Part shown: one piece after another, positions 58,275 through 64,000 of the stretch
How positions within the stretch are numbered: the first letter of the stretch is position 1
Layout of the letters: the number at the start of each line of letters is the position of its first letter
Assembly (NCBI GenBank): GCA_026709415.1
Contig: JAPOSZ010000014.1
Location: forward strand, 1 to 64,000
Length of the DNA: 64,000 nt
Direction: 5' to 3'
From: Flavobacteriaceae bacterium
GTDB lineage: Bacteria; Bacteroidota; Bacteroidia; Flavobacteriales; Flavobacteriaceae
The notes under the pieces: model-generated
What the model was told of the DNA's origin: nothing
The model's database searches: none
Seen by the model: only the letters and a program-made list of their open reading frames with translations
Translations under genes and position numbers: made by a program

Positions 58275-59120
58275 CTACCAGGTCCAAGTATTTTCAGGAG
58301 ATGGGTTCTTAGTGTTTTTTGATTCACTCTGTTTTTCAAAGAGATAATGTCCTCCTTTTTCTCGAATCAAATCAAGCTCTTTTTCAAAAAATAGCGTTGC
58401 TTCTTGAAACATAAATTCATATAAACTATCGAAACGATTCGTTTCTCTCACTTCCTCAAGAGTTTGAAAATACTTGTATTTATGATCCGTATGGACAATC
58501 GACATCGGTAAACCATGACACCTTTGAACATAATTCATGATCAATCGACTTAAGCGACCATTCCCATCTCGAAAGGGATGGATGTCCACTAAAAGAAAGT
58601 GTGATTTAAATGAAAATTGATAAATCTCTGTGATGGTCTTTTGTTTTTTAAAATCTCTGTTGAAATTCAAAAGAAACGCATCAATCGCACCAGGCACTTT
58701 TTCTGGTTCCATGAAGACACGATTTCCTGCTTGTAACGAAACCTTTCGGAAGACACCATTCAAAATATCAAAATTCCAATGCTTTGCAAATTCAGCAGCA
58801 ACTGTTCGGAGTAAGATTTTTGGTGAAAGTCTTCGCAAATCAGCAACACTCAACTCAATTAAGTTTTTTTGATTGGCCATTTCCAACATGTCTTTTAAGG
58901 CTTCGTGATGGTCTTCGACCATCAAAATATCTTCAATCTTTTTTCCTGTTGGTGTGAGCCTATTATCTAGTACGAAATTGACCTCTTCTTGATTTAGCTT
59001 GGATCCTTCAATGCCTGTGCTATGACATGATATGGCATACAGATTATATCGTTCATGATTAACCAATTCTCTGGACACTTTTTGGTATTTTTTAACTAAA
59101 TTTTCAAACTTCAAATTCAT
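58275..59120 (-). CDS. Fic-domain protein, cassette cargo
   Basis: 281 aa from ATG 59120 (MNLKFENLVKKYQ); a TTG at 59165 would add 15 aa. The Fic motif HPFRDGNGRLSR near residue 180 is complete. The N-terminal STGIEG near residue 40 fits the self-inhibiting (S/T)xxxE(G/N) motif. It is related to the Fic protein at 26904 (shared NLYAISCHST-type N-terminus). It is the only gene between the inverted repeats. Its target is unknown; a toxin-like or regulatory role is inferred. Confidence 0.9.
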   Translation of the reverse strand: MNLKFENLVKKYQKVSRELVNHERYNLYAISCHSTGIEGSKLNQEEVNFVLDNRLTPTGKKIEDILMVEDHHEALKDMLEMANQKNLIELSVADLRRLSPKILLRTVAAEFAKHWNFDILNGVFRKVSLQAGNRVFMEPEKVPGAIDAFLLNFNRDFKKQKTITEIYQFSFKSHFLLVDIHPFRDGNGRLSRLIMNYVQRCHGLPMSIVHTDHKYKYFQTLEEVRETNRFDSLYEFMFQEATLFFEKELDLIREKGGHYLFEKQSESKNTKNPSPENTWTW

Positions 59121-59406
59121 TTTTTCGTTAAAAACAAAATCATCCTCAAAAATAGTTAAAACCAATTTGAATGGTCGATTTGAACTATTTTGGAATGATT
59201 TTTGTCACTTAAAAGTAGTTGAATTCCACAGTTTCTCTATCAACCATTTTTTCGCCTTTTCTTCCGTGCTAAATAACCTTAGTAATCTCATCAAATTCAT
59301 ACTGATAACATTTTAATAATCAGTAATTTACGAAAAATGGAGGAGATGTAAATCTTGAAATTTAACTATTTTTGACCAACTTTTGCCACTTTGGTATATA
59401 ATTCCC

Positions 59407-59414
59407 AAACTAAT
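59407..59414. repeat. 8-bp target duplication (AAACTAAT), right
   Basis: Second copy of the direct repeat, 11 bp before the start codon of the next gene. Confidence 0.85.
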
Positions 59415-59425
59415 AACATAAACTC

Positions 59426-60316
59426 GTGAAAAAAAGACAATCAATTTCTAGAAGACAAGCTTTTAAAACCATAGCTGCCACAACAACAGCGTTGGGATTG
59501 CATTACTCAACGGCAGCCATCCATAAGACTTCAAAACCAAAGCTCAAAAAAAATATCAAACAATCGGTATGCCATTGGTGTTATCAAGATATGTTGTCTG
59601 TCGAGCAATTAGCTGTGGAGGTCAAAAAGATAGGATTGGTTGGTATCGATTTAGTGGGGCCAGAAAATTGGAAACATTTAAAAGCTCTTGATTTAGAGTC
59701 CACCATGTGTAATGGTGCTGAAATTAGCCTAACAGAAGGATTCAGTGACAAACAATATCATGATACGTTAGTGGATAACTATTTAAAACACATTGATTTA
59801 GTTGCTGATGCTGGGTACAAAAATTTAATTTGTTTTAGTGGTAACCGAAGAGCAATCGATGACCAAACCGGATTGGAAAACTGTGTTGTAGGTTTGAAAC
59901 GGATACTATCAAAGGCTGAAAAGAGAGGCGTTATTATTCATATGGAATTACTCAATTCAAAAGTAGATCACAAAGATTATATGTGTGATAGAACTCATTG
60001 GGGGGTTGAATTATGCAAAACGATTGGATCTGAAAATTTCAAATTACTCTACGATATTTATCACATGCAAGTGCAAGAAGGAGATATGATTCGAAACATC
60101 AAAGATTATAGTCAGTATATTGGACATTACCACACGGCAGGGAATCCTGGCAGAAATGAATTAGATGCCAATCAAGAAATTTATTATCCAGCAGTTATAA
60201 GAGCCATTATTGATACAGGATATAAGGGTTATTTGGCACAAGAATTTATTCCAAAAGATAAAAGCAATTCAGGAATGGACTCTCTTGCTCAAGCGGTTGC
60301 TGTTTGTGATGTATAA
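59426..60316 (+). CDS. Exported sugar isomerase-like TIM-barrel protein (hydroxypyruvate isomerase family)
   Basis: 296 aa with a GTG start. A Tat-like signal (SRRQAFKTIAATTTALGLHY) is followed by a xylose-isomerase-type TIM barrel with SVCHWCYQDMLSVEQLA, IHMELLNSKVDHKDYM (metal-ligand Glu), LYDIYHMQVQEGDM and GHYHTAGNPGRNELD. These match the hydroxypyruvate isomerase-like family. The cassette insertion has replaced its upstream region, so its promoter may now lie in the cassette or be lost. Confidence 0.85.
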   Translation: MKKRQSISRRQAFKTIAATTTALGLHYSTAAIHKTSKPKLKKNIKQSVCHWCYQDMLSVEQLAVEVKKIGLVGIDLVGPENWKHLKALDLESTMCNGAEISLTEGFSDKQYHDTLVDNYLKHIDLVADAGYKNLICFSGNRRAIDDQTGLENCVVGLKRILSKAEKRGVIIHMELLNSKVDHKDYMCDRTHWGVELCKTIGSENFKLLYDIYHMQVQEGDMIRNIKDYSQYIGHYHTAGNPGRNELDANQEIYYPAVIRAIIDTGYKGYLAQEFIPKDKSNSGMDSLAQAVAVCDV

Positions 60317-60439
60317 GTCTTGGGCTTTACGGTAAGTAAAGAAAATCAAGAATCTAAATTCAATATCCGGTAATGCGCATGTGCCTATGGTTACACATTT
60401 CAAAATATTTTGGGTCCACAAACAAGTTTTTGATATAAA

Positions 60440-61938
60440 TAGTCGCTCCTTAAAAACTCTTTTTTAGCGGTTCCAGTTCTATTATTTTGATGATCGAAGT
60501 TCTTTGAACTGAACATAAAGCCCCTCTGAAAAAGTAAAAAAGAACATCCTGGACTCATGGTTCCATGAATTTCTTCAAATGCCACCCTGTCGCAGCCAAA
60601 GAGGCATTCATCGTTGGCGATGGGGCGCCCATCCGATCGTTTTCTTGCAGACGATGTTCTGTTTTGAGATGGCCAATCAGTGGCTCCATGGCCGCTCGGC
60701 GTCGGAATTTTTTCCTCTTCTTGTGCTTTTGATAGGGGGTATCCCTTTTCAATGCTTTGCCTGGCATCGATAGCTTGGTCTCGCCTATTTGACGTTTTCC
60801 CCGACCGCCTCGGTCATCGATTAGTTCTTTGGGGGCTTGACCGACGATGGATTCTTGTGGTTCCAACAAGGGTTGGATGGTTTGGCTGTCATGAGGGTGG
60901 CCCTCAAAAGCACGGATCGCCGTGATGATCATGGTTGGGCCTCCCGTCGCCATCAGTCCCACTTGATTCCCCAATGCATCCATTTGATGAGCCTTGCCTT
61001 TGGCCATGCCAGCCGTGAATGGCTTGTGAATGGCAACCACTTTATTTTGATCGAATCGCTGTTGATCGATCACTCGTTGGTATAGCTCGAACGCTTCTTG
61101 GTATGGGCTTCGTTGCCGAGGAGGCCGTTTTCTTTTTAATTCCCGCACTGGTCGGCCGCCTAAAGTCTTCAGTTTGGAGGTGGCCTTTTTGGCTTTTTGA
61201 GCTCGTCGAGGATGCTTCCCGTTAAAGGTTTGACGCACTAGTTCTTTGGAGGCTTTGGCATCCATCTGCCGTTGTTTTATCTTTTCTTTTTTGGCGATCT
61301 TGTGGCATTGGTCGATGACTTTTTTATTCAGTTTGGCATCGGTCGGAAAGGTCCCATGGTTGCCTTGCACGGTGGTATCCGATAAGACCATCGATGACTT
61401 TTTGATTTCTTTTTGATGCCACTGAACCGAGTAAGCAAAGATCTTTTCCACCCCTGCTTGGCCAATACGATCTCTAAAGTGACTCCAATCAGAAGGATCG
61501 CAAGGCGGCTGGTGTTTCATGACATCAGAACCCGTAAAGTACTGCATGGTTGGATTTTCAATCCAGCGATCCATGAGGGTTTCATCACCTAAATTGTAAA
61601 GACGTTTCAGCATCAAACAACCCACCATCACCCGAATGGGATGGGCCGGACGGCCTGTTTTGGCATACAGAGGCTCAAAGGCTTTTTCAAAAAAAGACCA
61701 ATCGATGGCATCAGCCAGCCACTTGATCTGATGTTTTGGATTGAGGATAGCATTGAATTCCGAGTCAAATAACTGGGGCTGTTTTGGGGGCACTTTTTTG
61801 ATCATTTCTGCAAGGTTTTGAGACCAAGAGACGCATTTCCTTGCAGATTTCAAAACCCTGTCTTGGCCAGTAGGGTATCATTCCATCCCACATATCAAAG
61901 GGGTGATGGACTCTATTTGAGTTTTTAAGGAGCGACTA
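60440..61938 (-). mobile_element. IS5-family insertion sequence (about 1.5 kb)
   Basis: A perfect 20-bp inverted repeat lies at 60440-60459 (TAGTCGCTCCTTAAAAACTC) and 61919-61938. One long transposase gene fills the inside. The outermost TA could be part of the repeat or a 2-bp target duplication; no longer duplication is seen. The internal base composition is visibly richer in G+C than its surroundings, which suggests recent arrival. Confidence 0.88.
60555..61853 (-). CDS. IS5-family transposase
   Basis: 432 aa and apparently intact. The N-terminal DUF772 domain reads HQIKWLADAIDWSFFEKAF, then GRPAHPIRVMVGCLMLKRLY and WIENPTMQYFTG. The DDE residues are probably in LSDTTVQGNH (first Asp), ELIDDRGGRGKRQ (second Asp) and RRAAMEPLIGHLK (Glu). 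A Lys/Arg-rich insertion sits between the first two. Full length between perfect inverted repeats, so the element may be active. Confidence 0.92.
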   Translation of the reverse strand: MKSARKCVSWSQNLAEMIKKVPPKQPQLFDSEFNAILNPKHQIKWLADAIDWSFFEKAFEPLYAKTGRPAHPIRVMVGCLMLKRLYNLGDETLMDRWIENPTMQYFTGSDVMKHQPPCDPSDWSHFRDRIGQAGVEKIFAYSVQWHQKEIKKSSMVLSDTTVQGNHGTFPTDAKLNKKVIDQCHKIAKKEKIKQRQMDAKASKELVRQTFNGKHPRRAQKAKKATSKLKTLGGRPVRELKRKRPPRQRSPYQEAFELYQRVIDQQRFDQNKVVAIHKPFTAGMAKGKAHQMDALGNQVGLMATGGPTMIITAIRAFEGHPHDSQTIQPLLEPQESIVGQAPKELIDDRGGRGKRQIGETKLSMPGKALKRDTPYQKHKKRKKFRRRAAMEPLIGHLKTEHRLQENDRMGAPSPTMNASLAATGWHLKKFMEP

Positions 61939-61967
61939 GATAATGGTGGCACATTATCTTTTATACG

Positions 61968-62135
61968 ATGATCGTTTTGGGTTTTCTCTTAGGAACCATA
62001 TTAGCTGCACACGAATTAATGAAAGGAGAAGTCAAAGAAACAAAACCAATCAACCCCAAATTACTCCTCAAATCTCTTTTACGGATGCTTTTTGTTATTC
62101 CTTTTCTGGTTGTCTGTTTTGTGGCTTTATGGTGA
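61968..62135 (+). CDS. Small membrane protein or fragment beside the IS
   Basis: A 55-aa frame starting MIVLGFLLGTILAAHELMKG and ending PFLVVCFVALW, with two hydrophobic helices around a Lys-rich loop. It begins 30 bp right of the IS end. It may be complete, or the IS may have removed its upstream part. No family recognised. Confidence 0.4.
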   Translation: MIVLGFLLGTILAAHELMKGEVKETKPINPKLLLKSLLRMLFVIPFLVVCFVALW

Positions 62136-62407
62136 TCGCCATAATGGCATTTCCGGAGTGGATTGGAACAAGAGAAATCTAGAGCCTTGTTGGCTTAACA
62201 ACAGTACTTGTCCTATCGTTTGCTTGTTTATCATATATCGGGTTTAACAGCGACAAACTAGGAAAGATTCAATAATAAAACGCCCCTAAGATAAGACTGC
62301 CCAACTCATGGGCTTATTTCGTTTTTAAAAACTATATATGACGTTACTCCTACTATGGAGAATATTTCAGTTGAATATGGCGAGATTGATATTGAAATAG
62401 AAATTAG

Positions 62408-63910
62408 TTAATCATATTTGGCGGGGGTACCATTGGTGGAACTGTTATTAATAAATTCTCGGAGATCTTCATTGGATTGAATCAAATCGGGATATCTTAA
62501 ATACATCATATGGCCACTTCGATAACCTTTAAAACTCAATCGATCTTTAAAGGCCCCTCGTGGATCGATTTGCCACATGGTATATTTCGCGTTGAAATAA
62601 GTCGTAGCCCCATCATAATAACCCGATTGAGTCAATACTTTTAAAAAAGGATTTTGAGCCATGGCTTGCCTCAAATCATCGCGAACGTTGACATTATCAT
62701 TTTCCCAGGGCCGAACTGGCCCAAACATATTGTATTTCACATCGGTTTTGAAATTTAATTTGGTCCGAATGTAATGATTGATGGCGGGGGTAAAGGAATG
62801 AAGCCAAGAAGTTAATTCAGAATTATAATCTGGACTATCCCCGGCATCTTTGACATCGATGCCAGTGTATCTTGAATCAAGTCTGCCAACAGTTTTACCT
62901 TCACTCCGAAGCAATTCTTTCCAAAAAAACGAAGTCGGAATGCGAAGATTATTATCCAAGACAGCTTGTTTGGAAAGACCAGAATAATAAGCAACTTTTT
63001 CAGCCATTGAGTTTTTATGGTCAGGATCAATAAAACCCCCTTGTGTAATGGCGGGTATTAATTCATTGATGGCGAAGTTTTCAGCTTCAGGTAGTATATC
63101 GTATAGATCTTGGGATTGTAATGCCGCATCGAGTTTTTGATGATGCCAAGCCGTAGCCGTGTAATAAGGTAAATTTAAAGAAATAGCAACAGGCCCACCA
63201 GTTCGATAAACCCGATAGTCGGCAGGAGATACCAATATGACACCATTGAGATACATCCATTGTTGGCTTTGAAGAGCCAGTGATAATCCCATAACACGAG
63301 TTCCGCCATAACTTTCACCAATCAAATATTTAGGGGATTCCCATCGCTGGTATCGAGAAACAAAGGTGTTGAGCCATTCGGCCAAATACTTGATATCAGC
63401 TTCGATTCCAAAAAAGGTTTCCCTTGGTTCTTTTTTCCCATCGACTTCTAAAATTCTGGAATATGCGGTATTGACAGGATTGATAAAAATGATATCAGCC
63501 ACATCTAATATTGAATATGGATTTTGTTTGTAACCGTAGGGTTGGACGGGATATCCTTCATCATCAACTTTTAAAATATAGGGACCAGTGTATGCCATAT
63601 GCATCCAAACAGAAGCACTTCCAGGACCGCCATTAAAAGAAAAGATGATGGGACGGTTGGCTGAATTAGAAATATTATCCCGTTTATAATAGGTATAAAA
63701 AAGAGTGGCGATGGCTTGACCATCATCATTCCAAACAGGTTGGGTTCCAGTATAAGCTGTATAATCTATGGTTTGACCTTTGATTTTGGTTTGATGTTTT
63801 GTAATCACCGTAGTATCGATAGCAATCTGCCGATCTTGTGAAAAGCCAAAAGAAAAAACTAAAAAAAACAGCAACGAATAATTGGTGAATTTCATGGTGT
63901 TTTTAATCAT
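62408..63910 (-). CDS. Secreted S10-family serine carboxypeptidase-like protein
   Basis: 500 aa with signal peptide (MKFTNYSLLFFLVFSFGFSQ after an upstream Met; a start at 63895 is equally good). Alpha/beta-hydrolase fold with the oxyanion region FSFNGGPGSASVW, nucleophile GESYGGTRVMGL, Asp in SGYYDGATTY and His in YRSGHMMYL. These are the S10 triad positions. A periplasmic or secreted peptidase is likely; some family members act on peptides after export. It is on its own strand, with a terminator for a further minus-strand gene to its right. Confidence 0.9.
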   Translation of the reverse strand: MIKNTMKFTNYSLLFFLVFSFGFSQDRQIAIDTTVITKHQTKIKGQTIDYTAYTGTQPVWNDDGQAIATLFYTYYKRDNISNSANRPIIFSFNGGPGSASVWMHMAYTGPYILKVDDEGYPVQPYGYKQNPYSILDVADIIFINPVNTAYSRILEVDGKKEPRETFFGIEADIKYLAEWLNTFVSRYQRWESPKYLIGESYGGTRVMGLSLALQSQQWMYLNGVILVSPADYRVYRTGGPVAISLNLPYYTATAWHHQKLDAALQSQDLYDILPEAENFAINELIPAITQGGFIDPDHKNSMAEKVAYYSGLSKQAVLDNNLRIPTSFFWKELLRSEGKTVGRLDSRYTGIDVKDAGDSPDYNSELTSWLHSFTPAINHYIRTKLNFKTDVKYNMFGPVRPWENDNVNVRDDLRQAMAQNPFLKVLTQSGYYDGATTYFNAKYTMWQIDPRGAFKDRLSFKGYRSGHMMYLRYPDLIQSNEDLREFINNSSTNGTPAKYD

Positions 63911-63954
63911 ACGTTTAAATTTTCACCGTCCAAATTAGGGAATATGTTATAAAA

Positions 63955-63977
63955 AAGCCTCCCAATATGGGAGGCTT
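63955..63977 (-). terminator. Terminator of a minus-strand gene beyond the window
   Basis: AAGCCTCCC pairs with GGGAGGCTT. Read on the minus strand it is followed by a T6 run. It sits upstream of the S10 gene, so it should end a gene located right of position 64000. Confidence 0.75.
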
Positions 63978-64000
63978 CAGAAAAAATACAAAATGAAAAA

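Larger units (their letters stand above)
58133..59406. mobile_element. Mobile-insertion-cassette-like element B carrying a Fic gene
   Basis: 1274 bp. The inverted repeats at 58133-58159 and 59380-59406 are identical over 27 bp (GGGAATTATATACCAAAG...). They are flanked by the 8-bp direct repeat AAACTAAT. The only gene is the minus-strand Fic gene, with no transposase. Ends and length class match element A at 35499-36924. GGG ends and 8-bp duplications occur in IS1595- and ISL3-type elements, so one of these may mobilise it; that is inference. Confidence 0.88.

Noticed and set aside
60579-61225. Several plus-strand frames of 60-82 codons
   Set aside because: They are antisense shadows of the intact IS5-family transposase gene.
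1-64000. CRISPR arrays, phage genes, integrases and rRNA genes
   Set aside because: No regularly spaced short direct repeats, cas genes, phage structural genes, tyrosine or serine recombinases, or rRNA segments were seen. The multi-kb repeats belong to the lipoprotein array.

Overview
The window looks like a low-GC Bacteroidota chromosome, probably from an environmental or marine member. The signs are the TonB-dependent receptor with an N-terminal regulatory-like domain, DUF4252 and DUF4199 proteins, type B L31, a short CarB without the C-terminal allosteric domain, TAnnTTTG-type promoter boxes, few Shine-Dalgarno sites, and the purH / mreBCD / PBP2 / rodA gene order. Genus cannot be read from the sequence.

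Positions 1-16220 hold a tandem array of three very large (about 1070-1100 aa) paralogous surface lipoproteins. The window opens in the 3' end of a fourth unit. Each unit has the same lipoprotein signal peptide, a coiled-coil stalk, a beta-rich body, a conserved C-terminus and the same hairpin terminator. The spacers are repeated too. Each contains a decayed ISL3-family transposase, a poly-C tract of 8 or 9 C about 215 bp before the start codon, and a four-codon mini-ORF that overlaps the start. Deletions and gene segments are shared between units in conflicting patterns, which points to recombination inside the array. One spacer also carries an IS30-family element with perfect inverted repeats and a 3-bp target duplication, but its transposase has four in-frame stops.

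Positions 16413-23929 are a compact operon: GAF protein, purH, mreB, mreC, mreD, PBP2 and rodA, covering purine synthesis and the rod-shape elongation machinery. Positions 24170-32170 carry a TonB receptor / heavy-metal-binding pair, a Fic protein, a dCMP deaminase, a truncated and a complete S41 protease, and a GH29 fucosidase.

Positions 32261-38469 are accessory: a phosphoesterase, a Fic protein with an AbiEi-like N-terminus, an AAA ATPase cassette, a broken DUF1016 (YhcG-like) nuclease gene, tRNA-Pro and a PspC-domain protein. Positions 38779-55316 are mostly housekeeping: acyltransferase, S41 lipoprotein, ECF sigma / membrane protein / two DUF4252 operon, glycosyltransferase, L31, MtaB, lytic transglycosylase, L34 and CarB.

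Positions 55519-63910 hold an oxidoreductase, galE, a second Fic gene, a sugar isomerase-like protein, an IS5-family element and an S10 peptidase.

The main discovery is a pair of transposase-less cassettes with the same roughly 23-30 bp terminal inverted repeats (ends GGG...CCC). One (58133-59406) carries only a Fic gene, has an 8-bp target duplication, and splits galE from the next gene. The other (35499-36924) carries only an AAA ATPase gene and cuts off a DUF1016 gene. They look like mobile insertion cassettes moved by a transposase outside this window.
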